Source: Streptococcus troglodytae (GTDB taxonomy: Bacteria > Bacillota > Bacilli > Lactobacillales > Streptococcaceae). Taken from it: 64,000 nt of DNA. Under the pieces are notes generated by a model. The model worked only from the letters and a program-made list of their open reading frames with translations, did not search any database and was not told the DNA's origin. A program made the position numbers and the translations under genes. Positions within the stretch are counted from its first letter, which is position 1; each line of letters opens with the position of its first letter. The stretch is from contig NZ_AP014612.1 of the NCBI RefSeq assembly GCF_002355215.1, forward strand, positions 682,001 to 746,000, written 5' to 3'. Below, in pieces: positions 8,992-17,271 of this stretch.

Positions 8992-9938
8992 GCGGTTTTT
9001 TACTAAACGACTCTGGTTAACTCTTGTTTCAATCTTTTTTGCCATTCTCTTGTTCTTGACAGCTAATTCAGTCAATTATGGTTCAAGAAATCAAACAACT
9101 GGCCTTTTGCAGACATATAACCATACCTTGGAAAATGTCCCTATTGATATTAAATATGACAGCAATAAATACTTCATTAGTGGTTATTCTTATGATACAG
9201 AGGTTTATTTGACCTCAACCAATCGGGTGAAATTGGATTCAGAAATCAATAATGATACCAGACACTTTAAAGTTGTTGCTGACTTGTCAAATGCTAAAGA
9301 AGGTACCAATAAGGTCCCTTTAGAGATAAAAGATCTTCCTAGTGGTGTCAGTGCAGAAGCTTCGCCGACGACTATAAATGTGACCGTTGGTAAAAAGAAA
9401 ACAAAGACGTTTAAAGTTGTCGGTAAAGTATCTGATAATCAAATTGCTGATGGTTACAAATTAAAGAAAATTTCCACTAGCGCTTCAGAGGTAGAGGTTA
9501 CTAGCGATGAGTCCACCATTGATCAGATTGATCATGTAGCGGCTGTCCTTCCGGAAAACCAAGTCCTATCCAAAAATTACAGCGGTTCAGTAACCTTACA
9601 GGCTGTTTCTGAAAACGGTAAAATTTTACCAAGTATTATTGAACCAACAAAAACAGACTTAGAGGTTGAGGTTGAAGAATTATCGAAAAAGTACCAGTTA
9701 TTGTTGAGTTAACAGGTCAAATTAACAGCAGTCTGTCTGATATTCGCTACGAATTAGCTACAAAAGAGGTTCTTGTCTATGGTAAACAAGAAAATCTCGA
9801 AAAAATCTCTTATATTAAGGCTAAAGTTAATATTTCAGATGTTACTAAGGATACAACAAAGACCATTCCTTTGGCTGCGGATAATCTTAAGATAAGTCCT
9901 GCAAAAGTAACTGTTAAGTTGACAGCTAAGAAAAATAA
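8984..9938 (+). CDS. cdaR: CdaA regulator with YbbR repeats (apparent frameshift)
   Basis: Membrane-anchored extracellular protein that binds and regulates CdaA. It has one N-terminal membrane helix (LTLVSIFFAILLFLTANSV) followed by YbbR repeats. The ATG at 8984 lies within the end of cdaA. As written the frame stops at 9712. Adding one A to the 5-A run at 9686-9690 continues cleanly into VPVIVELTG and a further YbbR repeat. A second short A-run at 9931-9935 then decides the end: with one more A the stop is at 9938 (about 318 aa), without it the frame overruns the glmM start to 10026. I think both are base-calling losses, since operon and product are conserved. Confidence 0.8.
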
Positions 9939-9960
9939 TATTATAATGATTAAAATTAAT

Positions 9961-9986
9961 GGAGGAAGATGCTTAGCATCAAATAG
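9961..9986 (+). promoter_or_regulatory. strong Shine-Dalgarno with five-codon mini-ORF ahead of glmM
   Basis: GGAGGA at 9961-9966 is too far (22 bases) from the glmM ATG. It is near-ideal for ATG 9969, which opens MLSIK and stops at 9986, two bases before glmM. This suggests translation by re-initiation or coupling. Confidence 0.4.
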
Positions 9987-9988
9987 TT

Positions 9989-11338
9989 ATGGGAAAATAT
10001 TTTGGTACAGACGGCGTACGTGGTGAGGCAAATGTAGAACTAACACCGGAACTGGCTTTTAAACTTGGGCGTTTTGGCGGCTATGTTCTGAGCCAGCATG
10101 AACCGGGTCGTCCACGTGTTTTCGTTGCCCGTGATACTCGCATTTCTGGAGAATTGTTAGAATCAGCTCTTGTGGCTGGATTGCTTTCTGTTGGTATTGA
10201 AGTTTATAAATTAGGTGTTCTGGCAACACCGGGGGTTTCTTATTTAGTGCGTACCGAACAAGCCAGTGCAGGTGTCATGATATCTGCTAGTCACAATCCT
10301 GCGCTTGATAATGGCATCAAATTCTTTGGTGGTGATGGCTTTAAATTAGCTGATGAACAAGAAGCAGAAATTGAAGCTTTATTAGATGCTAAAGAAGATG
10401 ACTTACCTCGTCCCTCAGCTCAAGGATTGGGAATGGTTGTTGACTATCCAGAAGGTCTTCGTAAATATGAAAAATTCTTGGTCTCGACAGGCGTAGATCT
10501 TGAAGGAATGAAAATTGCCATTGATGCAGCAAATGGTGCAGCTTCTACTTCAGCCCGTCAGGTCTTTCTTGATCTGAATGCTGACATTACTGTTATTGGT
10601 GACGAACCAGATGGTCTTAATATTAATGATGGAGTAGGATCCACCCATCCTGAGCAGCTTCAAGATCTTGTGAGAGAATCTGATTCTGTGGTTGGTCTTG
10701 CTTTTGATGGCGATAGTGATCGTTTGATTGCTGTTGATGAAAATGGTGAGATTGTTGATGGCGATAAAATTATGTATATCATTGGTAAATATCTTTCTGA
10801 AAAGGGAAGATTAGCCAAGAATACGATTGTCACGACCGTTATGTCAAATCTCGGTTTCCATAAGGCCTTGGATCGTGAAAATATTAATAAAGAAATTACA
10901 GCAGTTGGTGACCGTTATGTTGTCGAAGAAATGCGTCGTTCAGGTTATAATCTTGGCGGTGAACAATCTGGTCATGTGATCATTATGGATTATAATACGA
11001 CAGGTGATGGGCAGCTGACAGCTATTCAATTGACCAAAGTGATGAAAGAAACAGGCCAGTCCTTATCTGAATTAGCTAGCGAAGTGACCATTTATCCACA
11101 AAAATTAGTTAATATTCGTGTTGAAAATGACATGAAAAATAAGGCTATGGAAGTACCAATGATTGCACAAATCATTGAGAAAATGGAAGCAGAAATGGCT
11201 GGTAATGGACGTATTCTAGTTCGTCCGAGTGGGACAGAGCCACTTTTACGTGTTATGGCAGAAGCACCCAGTGTAGAAGAAGTCAATTATTATGTAGATA
11301 CTATTGCCAAGGTTGTCCAAGCAGAAATTGGATCTTAA
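9989..11338 (+). CDS. glmM: phosphoglucosamine mutase
   Basis: Converts glucosamine-6-phosphate to glucosamine-1-phosphate for UDP-GlcNAc and so for wall synthesis; in this operon the protein also inhibits CdaA in related bacteria. [12 protein letters not shown] is the family's invariant N-terminus and fixes the start. The phosphoserine is in MISASHNP, the metal loop is DGDSDR, the sugar-binding loop is GGEQSGH, and the phosphate-binding loop is [12 protein letters not shown]. Length (449 aa) is normal. The start codon lacks its own close ribosome binding site (see 9961-9986). Confidence 0.96.
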   Translation: MGKYFGTDGVRGEANVELTPELAFKLGRFGGYVLSQHEPGRPRVFVARDTRISGELLESALVAGLLSVGIEVYKLGVLATPGVSYLVRTEQASAGVMISASHNPALDNGIKFFGGDGFKLADEQEAEIEALLDAKEDDLPRPSAQGLGMVVDYPEGLRKYEKFLVSTGVDLEGMKIAIDAANGAASTSARQVFLDLNADITVIGDEPDGLNINDGVGSTHPEQLQDLVRESDSVVGLAFDGDSDRLIAVDENGEIVDGDKIMYIIGKYLSEKGRLAKNTIVTTVMSNLGFHKALDRENINKEITAVGDRYVVEEMRRSGYNLGGEQSGHVIIMDYNTTGDGQLTAIQLTKVMKETGQSLSELASEVTIYPQKLVNIRVENDMKNKAMEVPMIAQIIEKMEAEMAGNGRILVRPSGTEPLLRVMAEAPSVEEVNYYVDTIAKVVQAEIGS

Positions 11339-11351
11339 AGATCTTGACAAG

Positions 11352-11376
11352 AGCGGGACAATAGTCCTGCTTTTTT
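11352..11376 (+). terminator. terminator after glmM
   Basis: AGCGGGAC, loop AATA, GTCCTGCT (one G-T pair), then a run of T. It ends the cdaA-cdaR-glmM operon. Confidence 0.8.
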
Positions 11377-11464
11377 CAATTGATTTCCTTTGAGTATAAG
11401 GTGATTCATACGATACTTTTTGATATAAATAAAATTATTGGAATATAAACATGCACATACACTG

Positions 11465-11519
11465 AAAAAAGCTCTATAATCTTCTGAAGCGGATTTCCCA
11501 CTGCAGGTGTTATAGAGCT
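11465..11519 (-). terminator. terminator of the quinone reductase operon
   Basis: On the minus strand AGCTCTATAA pairs with TTATAGAGCT across a 30-base loop and is followed by a run of T. It lies 28 bases past the oxidoreductase stop. Confidence 0.7.
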
Positions 11520-11547
11520 CTTTCATTTCGTGTTTTCCCTTGCTCAA

Positions 11548-12114
11548 TTAAATGCTACGAGTCATTTGAGCTACTTTATGCAATAATTTCTGGCGCTCGT
11601 CATCAGATATTTTTTCGACACTGGTTAATTCGGTTAATTTCACTGGTGAGATAGCACAAGGTTTTAGGATTTGCTTTTTCAAGACTTTACCGTAGTCTTG
11701 GACGAAAGGCATAGCGAAAGATGGTGTGTTGTGAGTCGTGATGATCCAAGCAGATTTTCCTTGTAAATGCCCTTCAAGACCGACTTTTTTATAAGAATAA
11801 GCAAAGTCAGCTACAAAGACTCGGTCAATAAAGCCTTTGAGTATAGCTGGCATACCGCTCCACCAAATAGGAAAGATGAAGATCAGATGGTCTGCCCAAG
11901 TAATTAAGTCGCGGTATTTCTCCATTTCAGTAACCTTAGCCAGATCACGTCGTTTATGAGTTTCATCAAATTGCAAAACAGGGTCGAAATGTTCAGCATA
12001 CAAATCTAAAGTACTAACAGTGTGTTTCTTGGAAAGATTTGTTTGAACTTGTTTGAGAATTTCAGCATTAAAACTAGTTGGATTTGGATGTGTGTAAACA
12101 ATTAAAATTTTCAT
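11548..12114 (-). CDS. NAD(P)H-dependent quinone/flavin oxidoreductase (MdaB/KefF-like flavodoxin fold)
   Basis: Two-electron reductase of quinones or similar electrophiles using FMN/FAD and NAD(P)H. The Flavodoxin_2 fold is shown by KILIVYTHPNPTSFNAEIL at the N-terminus (phosphate loop) and IFPIWWSGMPAILKGFIDRVF (flavin ring contact). Length is 188 aa, normal. It overlaps the TetR gene by 4 bases (ATGA), so one message carries both and the regulator probably senses a toxic substrate of this enzyme. Confidence 0.85.
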   Translation of the reverse strand: MKILIVYTHPNPTSFNAEILKQVQTNLSKKHTVSTLDLYAEHFDPVLQFDETHKRRDLAKVTEMEKYRDLITWADHLIFIFPIWWSGMPAILKGFIDRVFVADFAYSYKKVGLEGHLQGKSAWIITTHNTPSFAMPFVQDYGKVLKKQILKPCAISPVKLTELTSVEKISDDERQKLLHKVAQMTRSI

Positions 12115-12706
12115 ATTTGTTCTCCTTTAATGTAAATATCAAGCATATGATTAATAGTCGTGTGGATGGCTTGATTATCAAGGTCGCGCCCAATGGGACT
12201 GTTGGCTAGAACAGCAAGACCTGAGATAAAACTCCAGAAGTGAAAAAGTGTTTCAGCTTCACTATTAGTGAAGTTCTCTTCTTTGCGGAGATCTAAAACA
12301 ATGCGTTTAAATTTATCAAACCCCGGCAAGTCAGAATCCAGTACAATAGTCTCCTGAGTAACTTTCATATATTTAAAAGGAAATTTAATGAAGAGGGCTT
12401 CAAAGAAATAAGGATAACGTTTAGCAAAAGTAATGAGATTAAATCCCATTTGAGCGAGCTGATCTCGAGCAGAAATTTTCTGATCAATTCCTTGATCTAT
12501 TTCCTGATTAAGAAAAGTCGAAAGTCGTGTCAAGACAACTCTCAGATAATCTTCCTTACTCTTAAAGTGGCGGTAAGGCGTCCCATGAGTGACGCCGCAG
12601 TTTTTAGCAATGGTCCTAAGAGAGAGCTGATCAAGGCCATTTTTTTGATTTCTTCAACTCCTGTTTGAATGAGCTTTTCTTTCAGTTGAGCTGTATTGCG
12701 CTTCAT
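12111..12706 (-). CDS. TetR-family repressor (apparent frameshift)
   Basis: The N-terminal helix-turn-helix and ligand domain are split between two frames. Adding one T to the 7-T run at 12640-12646 restores a classical TetR N-terminus (GLDQLSLRTIAKNCGVTHG then TPYRHFKSKEDYL) that runs into the ligand domain to 12111. I chose ATG 12706 (MKRNTAQLKEKL), downstream of GGAGG. It is upstream of and overlaps the quinone reductase. Autoregulation is likely because dyads lie in its promoter (12730-12782). Confidence 0.75.
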
Positions 12707-12729
12707 TGTTTTCCATTTTCCTCCAAAAG

Positions 12730-12782
12730 TAGACATTGTCTACCTTATTTATAAGTATACACCGTCTACTTTGTTTTGTCAA
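12730..12782 (-). promoter_or_regulatory. promoter with two TetR-type operators
   Basis: On the minus strand TTGACA (12777-12782), 17 bases, TATACT (12754-12759). A perfect dyad GTAGACATTGTCTAC lies at 12730-12744, and a second imperfect copy GTATACACCGTCTAC lies between -35 and -10 (about 12756-12770). The spacing fits repression by the adjacent TetR. Confidence 0.7.
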
Positions 12783-13215
12783 ATTCTTACTGCAAAAATG
12801 ACATGATGCAATAATCGGCTGATACTGCATAATAAGATTTCTAAGAGACTATTGGAGTAAACTATTCCCTTCTTCTGAGGCTTTTTTTAATAGCTATCTT
12901 AGGCGGTATCGCCCTCTAAGCTTGATTACGGTTATCTTGAGGAGGTTACTGCCTCTTTATATATTAATGACCTAACACTTGACTGGCAGTTCTCGCGTCT
13001 TAATTTTTAGCTTCAAACCTTTAACAGACCACTAGTCTATTAAAGTATCTCTTGCTTTTGCAAGTGATAACTCTAACAGTTTGAGGAACTGTCGGAGTTA
13101 TCTGATCCCATGAACGCCAGTTCATGTCAATTGAGCAATCTTATATCAAGAGATACCATTAGCACCTCTGATTAAAGCATAGAGTTCTGAAGTTTTTACA
13201 TATCACTGAAAAAAG
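12783..13215. other. gene-free stretch with several hairpins
   Basis: No ORF of note. Three hairpins are seen: GGCG-GTAT-CGCC near 12903; GATAACTC..ACAGTT with AACTGT..GAGTTATC at 13066-13102; and CATGAAC-GCCA-GTTCATG at 13109-13126. It could hold a small RNA or decayed sequence; I see nothing decisive. Confidence 0.3.
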
Positions 13216-13218
13216 ATG

Positions 13219-13227
13219 TGATATAAT
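13219..13227 (+). promoter_or_regulatory. extended -10 promoter of hemW, leaderless geometry
   Basis: TGATATAAT ends at 13227 and the hemW ATG is at 13234. Six bases separate them with no Shine-Dalgarno, so the mRNA probably starts at the ATG. Confidence 0.55.
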
Positions 13228-13233
13228 AAAACT

Positions 13234-14370
13234 ATGTCTAAAAAACCTACGTCAGCCTATGTGCATATTCCTTTTTGTACACAGATTTGCTATTATTGCG
13301 ATTTTTCAAAAGTTTTTATTAAAAATCAGCCTGTAGATGCTTATTTAGAGGCCTTGATTAAGGAATTTAATGATTACTATCAGATTAAGGACTTGCAAAC
13401 TCTCTATATTGGCGGCGGTACACCGACAGCCATTTCTGCAGAGCAATTAGATTATCTGCTGACCAACCTATCAAAAAATCTCAATCTTAATACGTTGGAA
13501 GAATTCACTATTGAAGCAAATCCGGGAGATTTGACACCGGATAAAGTAGCAGTATTGAAGCAATCAGCTGTTAATCGTGTTTCTTTAGGTGCACAGACTT
13601 TTAACAATAAGCATCTGAGACAAATTGGACGCGGACACAATGAAGCCCAGATTTATGAAAGTATTGACAGCTTGAAAAATGCTGGTTTTGACAATATTTC
13701 TATTGACTTGATTTATGCCCTGCCCAATCAAACCATAACTGATGTCAAAGAAAATGTAGCTAAAGCGCTGGCTTTGGATATTCCGCATTTGAGCCTTTAC
13801 AGTTTGATTTTGGAACATCATACGGTTTTTATGAATAAAATGCGACGCGGGAAACTCAATTTGCCAACAGAAGATTTGGAAGCGGAAATGTTTGACTATA
13901 TCATTTCTGAAATGGAAGATCATGGTTTTGATCATTATGAGATTTCTAACTTTACCAAGCCTGGTTTTGAAAGCCGTCACAATCTGATGTACTGGGACAA
14001 TGCTGAGTATTTTGGCTGCGGTGCAGGGGCTTCGGGCTATGTTGATGGTATCCGCTACCGTAACCGCGGGCCTATCCAGCATTATTTGAAAGCTATTAAG
14101 GAAAAGGGACAAGCTCGCTTTCAAGAAGAGCCGCTTAGTCAGGCGGAGAAAATGGAAGAAGAACTTTTTTTGGGTTTACGAAAGAAATCAGGAATTTCAA
14201 TTCAGCGATTTGAGGACAAATTTGGTGTGCCTTTGATGGAAGTTTATGGTCAGGCTATTGATGATTTAAAAAAAGATGGTCTCATTTTAGTAGAAAAAGA
14301 GTGTATCAGGATGAGTAAGAAAGGTCTCTTTTTAGGAGATACTGTTGCTGAGAAATTTATTTTGGAGTAA
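13234..14370 (+). CDS. hemW: radical SAM heme chaperone HemW
   Basis: HemN-like radical SAM protein that delivers heme rather than oxidising coproporphyrinogen. The 4Fe-4S motif CTQICYYC (C-x3-C-x2-C, about residues 15-22) and GGGTPT are seen, and the C-terminal HemN domain is present. Length (378 aa) fits HemW, not the longer HemN. The oral streptococci lack most heme synthesis, so the heme client is unclear. It begins an operon-like run through 17179. The start follows a -10 element with no ribosome binding site. Confidence 0.9.
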   Translation: MSKKPTSAYVHIPFCTQICYYCDFSKVFIKNQPVDAYLEALIKEFNDYYQIKDLQTLYIGGGTPTAISAEQLDYLLTNLSKNLNLNTLEEFTIEANPGDLTPDKVAVLKQSAVNRVSLGAQTFNNKHLRQIGRGHNEAQIYESIDSLKNAGFDNISIDLIYALPNQTITDVKENVAKALALDIPHLSLYSLILEHHTVFMNKMRRGKLNLPTEDLEAEMFDYIISEMEDHGFDHYEISNFTKPGFESRHNLMYWDNAEYFGCGAGASGYVDGIRYRNRGPIQHYLKAIKEKGQARFQEEPLSQAEKMEEELFLGLRKKSGISIQRFEDKFGVPLMEVYGQAIDDLKKDGLILVEKECIRMSKKGLFLGDTVAEKFILE

Positions 14371-14378
14371 AAATCATT

Positions 14379-15106
14379 ATGGGTAAAAATTTAAAACACG
14401 TTATCAAATTCCTTTTTATGAAAGTGATGTCAATCATAATGTTAAGCTGCCTCACATTTTGTCAGTTGCCTTACAGATTGCCAGCGATCAGTCTGTTGGT
14501 TTAGGTTTGGGAGATGAACGCATTTTTAAAGATTATAATTTAGTCTGGGTTGTCTCAGAACATGAGGTGACCATTGACCGTTTACCACGTTTTAATGAAA
14601 TTGTGGAGATTGAAACAGAGCCAATTTCATACAATCGTTATTTTTGTTATCGTGAGTTTCGCGTTTACGATCAAAATGGTGAAAAGCTTGTAGATATTTT
14701 TTCAACCTTTGTTCTTATGGATTATGATACACGCAAGGTGCATGATGTCCCAGAAGATTTGATCGCTCCTTATGAGTCTGAAAAAATCAGAAAAATTTTA
14801 AGGGGACCAAAATATAAAGCTTTGGGAAAAGCGACTGACACGCTTTATCATGTTCGTTATTTTGACCTTGATATCAATGGTCATGTTAACAACAGCCGCT
14901 ATCTTGAATGGATGTATGATGTTCTTGACTTTGATTTTTTAAAAGCACATACTCCGAAAAAAATTAATCTCAAATATGTCAAAGAGGTTCAATATGGCAG
15001 TGACATTGAATCACGTTTGGAACAAGATGGCTTAATCACCAAGCATGAAATCGCTTCAAACGGGCACATTAATGCACAGGCCATTACGCAGTGGGAAAAA
15101 ATATAA
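14379..15106 (+). CDS. acyl-ACP thioesterase (apparent frameshift near the start)
   Basis: Hydrolyses acyl-ACP to release fatty acids; double hot-dog fold of the bacterial FatA/FatB type. The long open frame begins at 14459, but the family N-terminus (TRYQIPFYESDVNHNVKLPH) appears if one A is added to the 5-A run at 14385-14389, giving ATG 14379 as the start, 8 bases after hemW. DINGHVNNSRYLEW near residue 165 carries the catalytic Asp/Asn/His type motif. Corrected length is about 242 aa, as expected. Confidence 0.85.
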
Positions 15107-15126
15107 CTAGATGATGGAGCTAAGCT

Positions 15127-15744
15127 ATGCAAGAGCAGAAATGGTTAGATTGGCTGATTCGTTTACAGTCGTTGGCACAAGCGGGTCTGGCCTATGGTAA
15201 GGATAAATATGATATTGAACGATTTGAAGAGATTCGAGATCTCTCTGTGCAAATGCTAACAGCTCTTTCTGATTTGCCAGCTCAAAAAGTAAAAAATCTC
15301 TTTGCTAGTGAGACCGGCTATCAAACACCAAAGATTGATACCCGTGCCGCTATTTTTAAAGAAAATAAAATCCTGCTCGTCCAAGAGACCAATGGTACTT
15401 GGGCGTTGCCGGGAGGGTGGTGTGATGTTGATCAGTCTGTCAAGGAAAATACTATCAAAGAAGTTAAGGAAGAAGCAGGTTTGAATGTTGTCTTAGATAA
15501 AGTAATAGCAGTACAAGATAGAGATAAACATAACCAACCGCCTTATGCTTATAAAATTTGTAAAATTTTTTCACTCTGTCATGCAACTGGTGGCGCTTTT
15601 ACTAAAAATCTTGAGACCATTGCTAGTGACTATTTTGCACGAGATCAACTGCCAACATTAGCTCAAGCTAAGACCAGTGAAGAACAAATTCAAATGTGTT
15701 TTGCCGCTTATGAAAATGATGATTGGAAAACTGTAATAGATTAA
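15127..15744 (+). CDS. Nudix hydrolase with N-terminal helical domain
   Basis: Pyrophosphohydrolase of the Nudix superfamily. The first 65 residues form the helical Nudix_N domain typical of a streptococcal ADP-ribose/CDP-choline-like group. The Nudix box [20 protein letters not shown] has Gln for the usual first Glu and Lys for Arg; REUxEExG is otherwise kept (KEVKEEAGL). The substrate is not predictable. A ribosome binding site (ATGGAGCT) precedes ATG 15127. It lies between the thioesterase and a HAD phosphatase in the same direction. Confidence 0.85.
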   Translation: MQEQKWLDWLIRLQSLAQAGLAYGKDKYDIERFEEIRDLSVQMLTALSDLPAQKVKNLFASETGYQTPKIDTRAAIFKENKILLVQETNGTWALPGGWCDVDQSVKENTIKEVKEEAGLNVVLDKVIAVQDRDKHNQPPYAYKICKIFSLCHATGGAFTKNLETIASDYFARDQLPTLAQAKTSEEQIQMCFAAYENDDWKTVID

Positions 15745-15758
15745 AGGAGTTAGGATTA

Positions 15759-16532
15759 ATGACATACAAGGGTTACCTTATTGACCTTGATGGGACCATC
15801 TATAAAGGAAAAGACAGAATTCCTGCTGGAGAAGATTTTGTTAAACGATTGCAGGAAAGACAGCTTCCCTATATTTTAGTGACTAATAATACAACACGTA
15901 CGCCCGAAATGGTTCAAGAAATGCTAGCAACCTCTTTTAATATCAAAACGCCACTTGAAACTATTTACACAGCGACCTTAGCGACTATTGATTACATGAA
16001 CGACATGAAACGTGGGAAAACAGCATATGTCATTGGTGAAACAGGACTTAAAAAGGCTGTTGCTGAGGCGGGGTATCGTGAAGATAGTGAGAATCCGGCT
16101 TATGTAGTGGTTGGTTTAGATACGAATTTGACTTATGAAAAGCTAACACTGGCGACTTTGGCCATTCAAAAGGGAGCTGTTTTTATTGGAACAAATCCTG
16201 ATCTCAATATTCCAACAGAGCGCGGCTTATTGCCGGGAGCGGGAGCTATTTTATTTCTTTTGGAAAAAGCGACACGTGTCAAGCCTATTATTATTGGTAA
16301 GCCTGAAGCTGTTATCATGAATAAAGCCTTAGATCGTCTGGGCGTCAAACGTCATGAAGCGATAATGGTTGGCGATAATTATCTGACAGATATTACTGCT
16401 GGTATTAAAAATGATATTGCAACGCTTTTGGTGACGACAGGTTTCACCAAACCAGAAGAAGTACCTGCTTTGCCAATTCAGCCTGATTTTGTTTTATCCA
16501 GTCTTGCGGAGTGGGATTTCGATGAAAGATAA
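15759..16532 (+). CDS. HAD-IIA family sugar-phosphate phosphatase (NagD-like)
   Basis: HAD phosphatase with a C2 cap. DLDGTIYKG near the N-terminus holds the nucleophile Asp and the acid Asp; TNNTTR is motif [10 protein letters not shown] holds the Lys; [10 protein letters not shown] holds the metal Asp residues. Length is 257 aa. ATG 15759 is chosen because AAAGGAG precedes it. It overlaps the following membrane protein by 11 bases. The substrate is unknown; the NagD group takes small phosphates such as nucleoside or sugar phosphates. Confidence 0.88.
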   Translation: MTYKGYLIDLDGTIYKGKDRIPAGEDFVKRLQERQLPYILVTNNTTRTPEMVQEMLATSFNIKTPLETIYTATLATIDYMNDMKRGKTAYVIGETGLKKAVAEAGYREDSENPAYVVVGLDTNLTYEKLTLATLAIQKGAVFIGTNPDLNIPTERGLLPGAGAILFLLEKATRVKPIIIGKPEAVIMNKALDRLGVKRHEAIMVGDNYLTDITAGIKNDIATLLVTTGFTKPEEVPALPIQPDFVLSSLAEWDFDER

Positions 16533-17179
16533 GCTTCACTTTGTTTTTAGCCTTCTTTTTTTACTGGCTTTTTCAGTTCTTGCCACCATTTATTTAGTCT
16601 GGCTTTTTTATCCTTTAGAGATTTCTTGGCTGGGTTTGGAAAAAGTGGTTTATATGAAAAGCGGTCAGATTCAGTACAATTTCAATCGTTTAATGCTTTA
16701 TTTGACCAGTCCTTTTCATTGGCAGCTGGCTATGCCCGATTTTCCTTCTTCCAAAGGTGGTTTGCACCATTTTGAGCAAGTGAAATGGCTTTTTCATTTA
16801 GCGCAAATCTGTTTTCTTTTAACCCTGCCTAGTTTCTTTTTTTATGAAAAATATCGTTCAAAAAGGCTATGGTGTCTTGTACAAACAGACTCTAAAAATG
16901 GCTGCTCTCATTCCTTTTCTTCTGACTCTAATCGCTGTGGGAATAGGTTTTGATAGTTTTTTCACACTTTTTCATCAAGTCCTTTTTGCAGGTGATAACA
17001 CTTGGCTTTTTAACCCCAACACAGACTCTGTTATCTATATTTTGCCTGAAGCCTTCTTTTTACACTGTTTTTTGCTTTTTCTGATTCTTTATGAGGTCTC
17101 ATTTTGCAGCCTTTTGTGGCAGATTAGAAGGAAAAACAAAGAAAACAGAGGCAGCACAGAAGAGACAAATCGGTTCTGA
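16522..17179 (+). CDS. TIGR01906/DUF1461 integral membrane protein (apparent frameshift)
   Basis: Small membrane protein with about four spans; function unknown. ATG 16522 overlaps the NagD-like gene. The first frame carries two membrane helices and runs to 16953; the second, from about 16844, carries the conserved family C-terminus ([19 protein letters not shown]). The change of frame near 16841-16862 is explained by two missing A in the runs GAAAAAT and TCAAAAAG. In streptococci this gene usually follows the HAD phosphatase, as here. Confidence 0.75.
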
Positions 17180-17271
17180 TAACTGGTTTGTTTTTTTTAA
17201 CGTTTTTCTTTGCAGTTTTAACGGTAAAATTTTAAAATGATAATTAATAAATTTTTACTAGGAGTTATGGG

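Noticed and set aside
11335..11547. 70-aa minus-strand ORF
   Set aside because: It covers the terminators of both flanking genes, has no ribosome binding site and no recognisable features.
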